A stretch of DNA of 54,209 bases from an uncultured Muribaculaceae bacterium (lineage in GTDB: Bacteria > Bacteroidota > Bacteroidia > Bacteroidales > Muribaculaceae): the NCBI GenBank assembly GCA_910576935.1, contig CAJTKG010000017.1, positions 1-54,209 on the forward strand, given 5' to 3'. A model generated the notes under the pieces. The model did not search any database. It was not told the DNA's origin and saw only the letters and a list, made by a program, of their open reading frames with translations. Below are positions 8,028-16,800 of the stretch, piece by piece (position 1 is the stretch's first letter; the number at the start of each line of letters is the position of its first letter). The position numbers and the translations under genes are program-made.

Positions 8028-8280
8028 AAGCATTATTAAGCTCTCCAAGTTCCACAAGAGCGATTAAATGAAACACGAAGCGTGGAACTGCAATGCCACG
8101 TTCTAAGTCGGAGGTCGTAGGAAGAACCTTTTTAAGAGAAATGGTAATAGCAGCCCACGCCGTTAGCGTGAGAACCACTATGCACACTCTCTTAAAAGTC
8201 TTGAATTTCCTACGTTCCCGACTTCGAGATGAGCATAACGCTTCTTTTTTTCAAAATGTCGTGATGGGACTTCTCCCAAT
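8028..8280 (-). ncRNA. Candidate structured 5' leader RNA of the island operon
   Basis: Between the promoter at 8287-8317 and the lipoprotein start at 8027 lies a leader with extensive complementarity. A small hairpin (8266-8269 with 8274-8277) is followed by a long rod: 8218-8224 with 8105-8111 (7 bp), 8207-8214 with 8116-8123 (8 bp), 8188-8197 with 8130-8139 (10 bp), closed by 8166-8170 with 8156-8160. After the rod, segment 8081-8088 can pair either with 8096-8100 or with 8049-8055, but not both. The second helix abuts a GGAGAG ribosome-binding-like sequence at 8041-8046. An open frame crosses the rod (8187 to 7969) but looks incidental. I have an impression of having seen similar sequence elsewhere in Bacteroidales, which I cannot verify. 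Confidence 0.6.
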
Positions 8281-8286
8281 CAAACG

Positions 8287-8317
8287 CAAAGTTACGACTT
8301 TTTGCGTTGCAAGTCAA
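8287..8317 (-). promoter_or_regulatory. Promoter of the structured leader and island operon
   Basis: On the minus strand, TTG (8315-8317) is followed after 20 bp by TAACTTTG (8287-8294), a very good match to the Bacteroidota -33/-7 consensus. It places transcription start near 8280, about 250 nt before the first coding gene. The -7 element lies within an inverted repeat (AACGCAAA with TTTGCGTT, about 8284-8308). Confidence 0.7.
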
Positions 8318-8665
8318 TAGGCTGGGCAAAAAATAAGTTTGGTTTAGTTCTATATATAAATATATAAACCGAACCAAACCTACATAGATATGCGTGACAA
8401 AAGAGAAATGTCCCCTTCAATTTTTCTTTTCACCAGCCCATATATCTATCTCTATACCGACCGCAGAAAGAAGAAAACCGAGGCAAAAGAATAGAACTAA
8501 AAATAACTAACGCCTGCAAATTAAACTTAATTGATTGCTTTTGAATGTACTTAAATTCCCCATTTCGTACATTATTAGTACAAGTTGTTTTGCATAATAT
8601 CCTATATCTCAATTAATTATGCTTAAAACAAATAAACATCGAAGGTTTATCTGCTAACACAGCCA
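8318..8665. other. AT-rich stretch, probable right part of the island
   Basis: No gene is visible. It contains the imperfect palindrome at 8337-8379 (GTTTGGTTTAGTTC with its partner ending GAACCAAAC) and then AT-rich sequence up to about 8660, where composition returns to that of the core genome. The island boundary probably lies here, but no convincing direct repeat with the left side was found. Confidence 0.4.
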
Positions 8666-8815
8666 TTAACGTTTTTTATTATCGTCTGACGTCGATTGTC
8701 GCGGTGTCGGCCGGGCTGTCAAGGCGCTGTGTGCGGCCTCGAAATGAAGGTGGTTCATCTCGACGGGTGTGAGCACTTTGGCGCTTGTGAGTGACGGGTG
8801 TTTAATTTTTTTCAT
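8666..8815 (-). CDS. Small 49-aa peptide overlapping the VKOR gene
   Basis: The peptide begins MKKIKHPSLTSAKVLTPVEM and ends STSDDNKKR. Its ATG (8813-8815) lies inside the last codons of the VKOR gene (stop at 8802), so translation is probably coupled. The N-terminal half resembles leaders of Bacteroidales peptide precursors (a basic MKKI start followed by a VLTxxEM motif). The usual Gly-Gly cleavage motif is absent, and there is no cysteine. It could be a diverged precursor peptide or an unrelated small gene. Confidence 0.45.
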   Translation of the reverse strand: MKKIKHPSLTSAKVLTPVEMNHLHFEAAHSALTARPTPRQSTSDDNKKR

Positions 8816-9815
8816 CGTTGTTCTTACTGAAATATGGCGAAAGACGATTGATGGCGAGCATGACGGTCAGATAGCTCAGAGCGAGTATGAATACCGCGGG
8901 CCGCAGCGGAAAAATGTCGTGGATATGGCCTCCGCCGAGATAGCAGAAAAAAGATAGCCAAAGAAGGGCCTGAACGCTGAGACATAGTGTACACCACGCT
9001 TTGGCCCGTGTCTTCTGATACCATACACTCCAGAACGAGTAGGGCAGACAGAAGAGGTTGAGGAACGCGAGATAGTTGGTGTATTGCGGAAAGACGAGAA
9101 GAGTCACCATCGAGACGCTGAAATATGCGAGTCCGACTTCGCTCCATTTGAAAATGCCCATGAACGACGACATCGCCGACGACAGCACGTGGTCACATCC
9201 GTGTGTCTCGATGAAGCCGCAGGCGCGGTCGGCCGAACGGCTTTTTATATTGAGTGTCTTGAGCATCAACAGGTATGACACGTAGATACCGGCGCCGTTT
9301 GTAGCCAGAAGTACCATGTCAGACCAGTCGGCATAGAACCTGTCGGATATAAAAAGATATATCGCGATGATTATAATCGAGGTTGTAAGAATCCATTTCT
9401 TTGACAAATCGATGATAGCGGCGCGCCGATGGCCGGCGAAGTCGGGTTCGATCGAATTATCGTCGGGGTAGGCCATGAGGACGATGCCGTTCCAACGGCG
9501 GAAGAAATTGTCGCGCGTGCTTTCGACGGGGCCTGTTTCGGTTAGATATGTGATTCTGTCGGAGGTGACGGATGTGACGATGACAAATTTTTGATTGCCC
9601 TGTGCCATGAAAGGCGTGTCGAGGCGGTCAATCTCGAGTTTGTCGTTTATCATCAAGGCCTCATTGTCGACTTGATACTCTTTGAGAAGTCGTGAAAAAC
9701 CGAACAGCGACTTGAAGGTCATGTTTCTGAACCTGTTGTCGCTGTAGTTCGGTGTATGGGGCACATCCAGACACTCGAGAAAAATCGAGAATATCGTGTC
9801 ACCGCCTTGTTTCAT
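8802..9815 (-). CDS. VKOR-family thiol oxidoreductase with a catalytically dead C39-like N-terminus
   Basis: Residues 1-130 resemble a C39 peptidase-like domain but no catalytic Cys is present in the expected motif. Residues 140-320 hold four to five membrane helices with the vitamin K epoxide reductase signature: Cys199 and Cys207 (ACGFIETHGCDHVLSSAMSS) and the active-site CxxC Cys275-Cys278 (AWCTLCLS). VKOR homologues re-oxidise thioredoxin-like partners using quinones, driving disulfide formation outside the cytoplasm. The gene overlaps the thioredoxin-fold gene upstream by 4 bp (ATGA), strongly implying a functional pair. Confidence 0.85.
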   Translation of the reverse strand: MKQGGDTIFSIFLECLDVPHTPNYSDNRFRNMTFKSLFGFSRLLKEYQVDNEALMINDKLEIDRLDTPFMAQGNQKFVIVTSVTSDRITYLTETGPVESTRDNFFRRWNGIVLMAYPDDNSIEPDFAGHRRAAIIDLSKKWILTTSIIIIAIYLFISDRFYADWSDMVLLATNGAGIYVSYLLMLKTLNIKSRSADRACGFIETHGCDHVLSSAMSSFMGIFKWSEVGLAYFSVSMVTLLVFPQYTNYLAFLNLFCLPYSFWSVWYQKTRAKAWCTLCLSVQALLWLSFFCYLGGGHIHDIFPLRPAVFILALSYLTVMLAINRLSPYFSKNNDEKN

Positions 9816-10111
9816 TGCATAAAGCCTTCGATTTTGCCATATAGCGCGTTACCGTCGATCTCGCCGCTGTAACGCCATACTTCCTCGCCGTCGCGATATA
9901 TAATAAAGGTAGGCACGGTGTCGGCGCCCATGCGGTCGGCGAGAGATTCGTTTTCATCGATGTCATATTGATAGACCGGAACACGGTTGCCGAGAAGTTC
10001 CTTGATGTCGTCGACGATTGGCATCATGCGGCGGCAGTGAGGACACCATGATGCATAAAATTCGACCAAAACTACTTTTGACTCTGATATTAAAGACTGA
10101 TAATCATTCAT
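9812..10111 (-). CDS. Thioredoxin-fold protein with CPHC active site, 99 aa
   Basis: The product is a single thioredoxin domain with the motif FYASWCPHCRRMMPIVDDI, active-site Cys23-Pro-His-Cys26. CPHC is typical of oxidising DsbA-like proteins, whereas reducing thioredoxins use CGPC. The cis-Pro segment VPTFIIYRDGEEVWRYSG near residue 75 is also present. No signal peptide is visible, so either the protein is cytoplasmic or it is exported by another route. It is first in the operon, with a TAnnTTTG box at 10148-10155, and overlaps the VKOR gene by 4 bp. Confidence 0.88.
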   Translation of the reverse strand: MNDYQSLISESKVVLVEFYASWCPHCRRMMPIVDDIKELLGNRVPVYQYDIDENESLADRMGADTVPTFIIYRDGEEVWRYSGEIDGNALYGKIEGFMQ

Positions 10112-10147
10112 AATCGTGTGATTTAAACTGTTAGTTTATTGCAATAA

Positions 10148-10155
10148 CAAATGTA
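10148..10155 (-). promoter_or_regulatory. -7 box (TACATTTG) for the thioredoxin-VKOR operon
   Basis: The minus strand reads TACATTTG, 37 bp upstream of the thioredoxin start, in the divergent region shared with ruvA. Confidence 0.6.
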
Positions 10156-10162
10156 AGACCGC

Positions 10163-10190
10163 TTGGGTTTATAAAAAAATGTTACCTTTG
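10163..10190 (+). promoter_or_regulatory. ruvA promoter
   Basis: TTG (10163-10165) and TACCTTTG (10183-10190), 17 bp apart, match the Bacteroidota consensus. The ruvA ATG follows 24 bp later. Confidence 0.65.
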
Positions 10191-10213
10191 TAAAGTATAA
10201 AGATTAGAAAATT

Positions 10214-10798
10214 ATGATAGAATATATCAAAGGCGCGCTTGCCGAACTGAATCCGGCTGCCGCCATCATAGAGACAGCCGGCGGCGTCGCCTATTCGTTG
10301 CAGATAACATTGCAGACATTCTCGGCCCTTGAAGGCAAGACCGAGGGACGCCTGCTGGTTCATGAGTCGATACGCGAGGACGCCTGGACTTTATATGGTT
10401 TTCTCACAGCAGACGAACGCGATATGTTTCGCGCGCTCATCGGAGTCAGCGGTGTCGGTGCATCGACCGCGCGCATGATATTGTCGGCGATACCGTCGGC
10501 CGAGCTGTCGGCGGTTATAGCCGCGTCAGACGTCAAGCGTCTTAAAGCGGTCAAGGGTGTCGGAGCAAAAACAGCGGAAAGAATAATTGTTGATTTGCGT
10601 GATAAAATAAAACCTGCCGACGATACGTTATTAATTCAGTCACAGGCCATGTCAGAGGCATTCGACGAGGCTCTCGCTGCGTTGGTGATGCTCGGTTTTG
10701 CCGCTCCGCAGAGCCGCAAGGTGCTCAAGAAGCTGTTCGAGACCGAGCCGTCATTGAAAGTCGAAGCTGCAATACGCCGTGCTTTGCCGTTGATGTAG
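10214..10798 (+). CDS. ruvA: Holliday junction branch migration protein RuvA
   Basis: RuvA binds four-way DNA junctions as a tetramer and loads the RuvB helicase during recombination and repair. The 194-residue protein shows an N-terminal OB domain (1-62, starting MIEYIKGALAELNP) and two helix-hairpin-helix motifs at about 73-92 (LIGVSGVGASTARMIL) and 108-127 (LKAVKGVGAKTAERIIVDL). The C-terminal RuvB-binding domain spans about 146-194. Length is normal. It is followed 56 bp later by sprA, an arrangement also known in other Bacteroidota, so the two may be co-transcribed. Confidence 0.97.
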   Translation: MIEYIKGALAELNPAAAIIETAGGVAYSLQITLQTFSALEGKTEGRLLVHESIREDAWTLYGFLTADERDMFRALIGVSGVGASTARMILSAIPSAELSAVIAASDVKRLKAVKGVGAKTAERIIVDLRDKIKPADDTLLIQSQAMSEAFDEALAALVMLGFAAPQSRKVLKKLFETEPSLKVEAAIRRALPLM

Positions 10799-10854
10799 AC
10801 GGTATTACGGTGTAAAGCGTAATTCTCGGGACATCGGCTGTGATTGACTTGTAA

Positions 10855-13800
10855 ATGGGAAAAGACAAAAAGAAGATATATGGCCGCGTCGTCGGCATCC
10901 TGTCGGCTGTTCTTGTTTCGGCAACGGTCGCGGTGATGCCTTTTATCGTGACGGGCCAGTATCAGGAGCGGTCGATCACACCACCGCCGCCTGCGGTATA
11001 TCCGCCGTCGCTTGTCGAGGCGGCCGACTCGATAATGATGCCTTTCCCCGTGCAACAGACGGTACCTCAGAATTATGAGGCCCTTATGGCCGACGAACTT
11101 GCCTATGATCTGACGACGCCGTCGAACATCAAGACGCAGGCCGAGTATGACCCCGAGACCGGTTTCTATGTTGTCCGCACCAAAGTAGGCGATTTTGACG
11201 TGGCGACGCCTTTCATGCTGACACCGGCCCAATATAACGACTGGCAGTTGCGCCGCTCGATGCAGCAGTATTACCGCGAACGCAATCTCGCGCTTGTCAC
11301 CGAGACCGAGAAACAGCCCTTCAATATCTTCGACATGAACTTCGCGCTCGGGCCGCTCGAGAAGATTTTCGGCCCCGGCGGTGTCCAGCTCAAGACACAA
11401 GGCTCTGTGCAGGTGTCGATGGGCATCAAGAGCAATAAGACCGACAATCCGTCGCTGTCTCTTTCGGCGCGCCGCAAGACCTATTTTGATTTCGACCAGA
11501 AGATTCAGGCTACGATAGCTGCGAGTGTCGGCGACCGTCTGAAATTCAATATGACATATAACACCGACGCGACATTTGACTTCGACTCTAAAAACCTCAA
11601 GCTTGCCTACGAGGGCAAGGAAGATGACATCGTCAAGTCGATCGAGGCCGGCAACGTGTCGATGACTACAGGCTCGTCGCTCATACGAGGCAGTACAGCG
11701 CTTTTCGGCGTCAAATCCAAGCTTCAGTTCGGCAAACTGACGGCTACGGCTCTTGTCTCGCAACAGAATTCAGAATCGAAGTCTGTCAACACAAAAGGCG
11801 GTGTGCAGACGACGAAATTCTCTGTCAATGTAGACCAGTATGATCAAAACCGACACTTTTTCCTGAGCCAGTTCTTTCGCGACAACTACGATAAATTCGC
11901 CTCGCGAGTGCCTTATGTGTCATCGGGTGTCAATATCACCCGCATCGAAGTGTGGGTGACAAACAAGAACGGCCGTTATGACCAGTCGCGCAACTTGGTG
12001 GCTTTTATGGATCTCGGTGAAAATCGTGTCATATCAAACAGCCATTGGGTTGGCAATCCGTCGCTCGACAATCCGTCGAACAACTCAAACGACCTTCTGT
12101 CTACCATAAAAAGTCAATATCCCGAAGCGCGTAACATCAATCTCGTGACGCAAGTGCTCGAACCACTGTCGGCTTTCGGCATCGAGGGCGGTCGCGACTA
12201 TGAGAAAGTCGAGAGCGCGCGTATGCTAAGCTCCAATGAATATGATCTTAACGCCACTCTCGGTTATATCTCAATCAAGAGTGCACTCAACGCCGACGAG
12301 GTACTGGCTGTTGCCTTTGAATATACCTACGGCGGTCAGGTCTATCAGGTCGGCGAGTTTTCGGGCGATATCACCAACACCGATAATGCCCTCTTTCTCA
12401 AAATGCTCAAGAGCACCACGACGTCGCCTCGTCTGCCTATGTGGCGGCTTATGATGAAAAATGTCTATTCGCTTGGCGGATATCAGATACAGAAAAAAAA
12501 CTTCAAGCTCAACATCAAGTATCTGAGCGATACGACCGGCACCAAGATCAATTATCTTCCGGTGCCGGGTCTCAATAACAAGTCGCTGTTGCAGGTGATG
12601 AATCTCGATCGTCTCGACAGCAACGAAGAGAGTAACCCCGACGGTTTCTTCGATTTTGTCGACGGATATACCGTGCTTCCTCAGACCGGCAAGATAATTT
12701 TTCCTGTCGCAGAGCCTTTCGGTAGCCATCTGGCACAGGAAATAGGTAATCCGGCGATAGCGCAGCAATATGTATATCAAGAACTTTATGACTCGACTCA
12801 GGTCGTAGCCCGTCAGTTTGCCGATAAGAATAAATTTATACTCGAAGGTGAATATCAGGCGTCGTCGGGTTCACAGATAAGGCTCAACGCCATGAATGTG
12901 CCCCGCGGCTCGGTCATCGTGACCGCCGGCGGCGTCAGACTCGTCGAAAACTCTGATTACACCGTCGACTACTCGATGGGCATTGTCACCATCACCAACC
13001 AGTCGATAATCGATTCGGGTCAGAGCGTCAGTGTGACACTCGAGAATCAGTCGCTTTTCTCTACCCAGCGCAAATCACTGATAGGACTCGATTTGCAATA
13101 TCAGTTCAGCAAGAGCCTTAACATAGGGGCGACAATGCTACACTTCTCGGAGAAAGCCATGACAGAGAAAGTCAATATCGGCGACGAGACTGTCAACAAC
13201 ACGATGCTCGGGTTCAATCTCAGCTACAATCAAGATTTCATGTGGCTGACGAACCTTATCAACAAGATACCTACCGTCAACGCCGTGCAGCCTTCGCGTC
13301 TCAGCCTTACAGCCGAGTATGCCAAGCTGCTGCCGCATGCGCAGAAATCAGGCTCAAACAAAGGATCGTCGTATGTCGATGACTTTGAGTCGGCCCAGAC
13401 CGGCATAGACCTGCGTTCGCCATATAGCTGGTTTCTCGCTTCGACGCCTTATGATCCGGGTAAAGACGCACTCTTCCCCGAGGCTTCGCTGAGCAACAAC
13501 GTCGCCTATGGCAAAAACCGCGCGCTCATCAACTGGTACTATATCGACCGTATGTTTACGATGCGCAACTCGTCGCTCGCGCCGGGCTATATAAAGAGCG
13601 ATCTCGCGCAACTGTCGAATCCGTATGTGCGCGAGGTCACGTCGCGTGAGATATTCCCCGGCCGTCAGCTCAGTTATGGCGAGTCGTCGACGATACAGAC
13701 GCTCAACCTCTCGTTTTATCCTACCGAGCGCGGCCCTTACAACCTTGACGCTGAAGAGATAGACGAGCGAGGCAATCTGCTGAATCCTGAAAAACGTTGG

Positions 13801-16800
13801 GGTGGCATCATGCGCCGAATGGACAATACCAACTTCGAGCAGAGCAACATCGAGTATGTGCAGTTCTGGATGATGAATCCGTTCCTTGACCCCGACAACC
13901 CCAATTATGACGGCGGTGACCTCTATTTCAATTTCGGCGAGATCTCGGAAGATATTCTTAAAGACGGTCTCAAGAGCTATGAGAACGGTATTCCATATGA
14001 CGGCAATGACCAGTATCTGACCGAAAGCGCCTGGGGCCGGGTGTCGACGCAAAACTCTCTGACATATTCGTTTGACAACAACAGCGGCTCGCGTCTTGTG
14101 CAGGATGTCGGTCTCGACGGACTGCCAAACGACGATGAGTTTGGGTTCTCAAGCTACAAGGATTATCTCGACCGTCTGCGTCAGCGTCTTCCTGCATCGA
14201 CTGTGGCAGAGATGGAGCAGGACCGGTTCTCGCCGTTCAACGATCCGGCCGGTGATAACTACCACTTCTACCGAGGTTATGACTATGACGAGCAGCGTCT
14301 CGGGATCCTCGCCCGCTACAAACGTTATAACGGCGTCGAAGGCAACTCGCTGTCGCCTGACGAAGCCGATGATCCGTTGTATCAGTCGTCGCGAAGCGTG
14401 CCTGATGTCGAGGACATCAACCAGGATAATACTCTCAATGAATATGAGCGTTATTTTCAGTATCGCGTCTCGATACGCCCCGAAGATCTTGTAGTGGGAC
14501 GTAATTTCATCACCGACAAGCAGACATCGATAGTGCGTACTCGCGACGGCAAAGACCAGGAGGTAGAGTGGTATCAGTTCAAGATTCCGTTGAGCGACTA
14601 TGAGAAGGTCGTCGGTTCGATCAATGATTTCACTACGATCAGATTCGCACGTATGTTCATGACCGGATTCAGGCAGGTAACCCACTTGCGTTTCGCCACA
14701 CTCGAGCTTGTACGCGGCGAATGGCGCGGCTATGATTTCAACCTTAACAATCGCGGTGACCAGCCGGCCGAGGGACAACTTGTCCTGTCGGTCGTCAACA
14801 TCGAGGAAAACGCCGACCGCGAGCCGGTCAACTATGTGCTTCCTCCCGGCGTCACACGTATCACAGACCCGGGCCAGAGCCAGATCACCCAGCTCAACGA
14901 GCAGTCGATGTCGATGAAAGTCACGGGGCTTGATGCCGGCGACGCCCGCGGCGTATACCGCAACACACAGCTCGACCTGCGCAATTACAGCCGTATGCAG
15001 ATGTGGGTACATGCCGAGGCTTTGATCGATGACGTAACCAACCTGAAGTCGGGCGAACTTTCTATATTCCTGCGCCTCGGTTCGGATGTCAAGAGCAACT
15101 ATTATGAATATGAAGTGCCTCTGGCTCTGACTCCTCCCGGCAGGTATAATCAGTATCTGACTTCAGACAGATATATAGTATGGCCTGAGAGCAATTACTT
15201 GAACTTCAACCTTCAGAGTCTCGTCAACCTTAAAAAGAAACGTAATGAGGCCAAACGTAACGAAGAAAACGGTGTCGGCTTTGCGACGCTCTTCACGGGC
15301 CGTGACCCCGACAACGAACACAATCGCATAGCCGTCATAGGCAATCCGTCGCTGAGCGACGTACGCGTCATGCTCATAGGCGTCCGCAACAACTCGTCGA
15401 CTACAAAAGACGGTATCGTATGGGTCAACGAACTTAAGGTAACAGACTTCAACGAAGAAGGCGGTTGGGCTGCCAAAGCCAACGCGACGCTCAATCTCTC
15501 GGATATAGCGACACTGAATTTCGGCACGCATATCGAAACGGCCGGTTTCGGCGGTGTCGACCAGTCGCTCAACGAGCGCCGTCTCGACGACTATCATCAG
15601 TACAATTTCGCCGTTCAAGGCGATCTCGGGCGTTTCCTGCCCGAGAAGGTAAAACTCCGCGCGCCGATATATTACTCGGTTTCAAAAGAAAAGACTTCGC
15701 CCAAGTATAATCCGCTCGATCAGGATGTATTGCTCAAAGACGCCCTCGACGGTTGCGCCAACAAACACGAACGCGATTCGATAGAGAGCTATGCCGTGGA
15801 ACATTCGAAGATCGAGAACTTTTCTGTCTCTGGCCTTAAATTCGATGTCCAGAGCAAGAATCCCATGCCGTGGGATCCGGCCAACTTCACGTTGAATTTC
15901 TCGTTCAGCAAGCAGACCAAGATGGACCCGACGACCGAATACGAATATACAAACGACTATCGCGGTTCGTTTCAATATGCCTATACGCCTTATATCAAGG
16001 GTTTCAAGCCGTTCAGCTTCATAAAATCAAAGAATAAGAACCTCAAGTTTATAAAAGACTGGGAGATACAGTGGCTTCCCAACAGTATCGCTTTCCAGAC
16101 CAATATGTCGCGCTATTATTACGAGCAGCAGACACGGTCTGAGACCGATGTCATGTTCCAGCTGCCTGTGTCGGTGAGCAAGAATTTCCTCTGGGACCGT
16201 CAGCTCTCGTTATCGTGGAATATTATAAAGAGTCTGAGCCTGACATTCAATTCAAACACCTCGGCGCGTATCGAGGAGACCGTCGGAGCTGTCAACCGCA
16301 AGCTGTTTCCCGACAAATACCGCGAGTGGAAGGACACTGTCTGGCAGAGTATTCTGTCAATGGGTACGCCCTGGGCCTACAATCAGACATTCACGGGGCA
16401 GTATCGTGCGCCGTTCTCGAAGATACCGGCGATAGACTTCCTCAGCGGCAACGTGAGCTATAACGCGACATACAAGTGGGACCGCGGCGCTACAATCGAC
16501 GGCGTCAAGATCGGCAACACCATAGCCAATCAAGCGTCATGGACGGCTGACGGGCGCATCAACTTCGAAAGTATCTACAACAAGATACCGGTCTTCAAAA
16601 ACGTCACCAAACGCTTTGCCAACACCCGCAAGACAGACACCCGCGCCAAACGCGCCAAGAAGTTTGAGCGCACATACAAGCTTCTGCCTGACACCAACCT
16701 GACCATAAAGCATAATCTGCGCACAAAGAAAATAAAGGTGACGGCTGTCACTGTCGACGGCAAGCCGTTTGCCGTCAAATCGCGTCCTATCGACCAGAAC

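Larger units (their letters stand above)
5330..8358. repeat. 20-bp near-perfect inverted repeat 3 kb apart (5330-5349 and 8339-8358)
   Basis: Positions 5330-5349 read TATATATAGAACTGAACCAA. The reverse complement of 8339-8358 is the same except A for G at one place. The two copies face each other across the iteron region, the three cargo genes and the structured leader. Each copy is also one arm of a local imperfect palindrome (5306-5349 and 8337-8379). They could be operators shared by element genes or recombination sites. Confidence 0.65.

Noticed and set aside
7969..8187. 72-codon minus-strand reading through the structured leader (starting MCIVVLTLTAWAAITISLKK)
   Set aside because: It coincides with the base-paired rod, runs out of frame into the lipoprotein gene and has no recognisable domain. 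I treat it as incidental, although a leader peptide cannot be excluded.
3669..8665. att-site direct repeats for the integrase (for example CATTTCGT or AAAAATAAC on both sides)
   Set aside because: The shared words are only 8-9 bp in AT-rich DNA and could be chance; no tRNA end or longer match was found.
10636..11763. 375-codon minus-strand reading opposite ruvA and sprA
   Set aside because: It is an antisense shadow of two well-supported genes with arginine-rich composition typical of the reverse frame.
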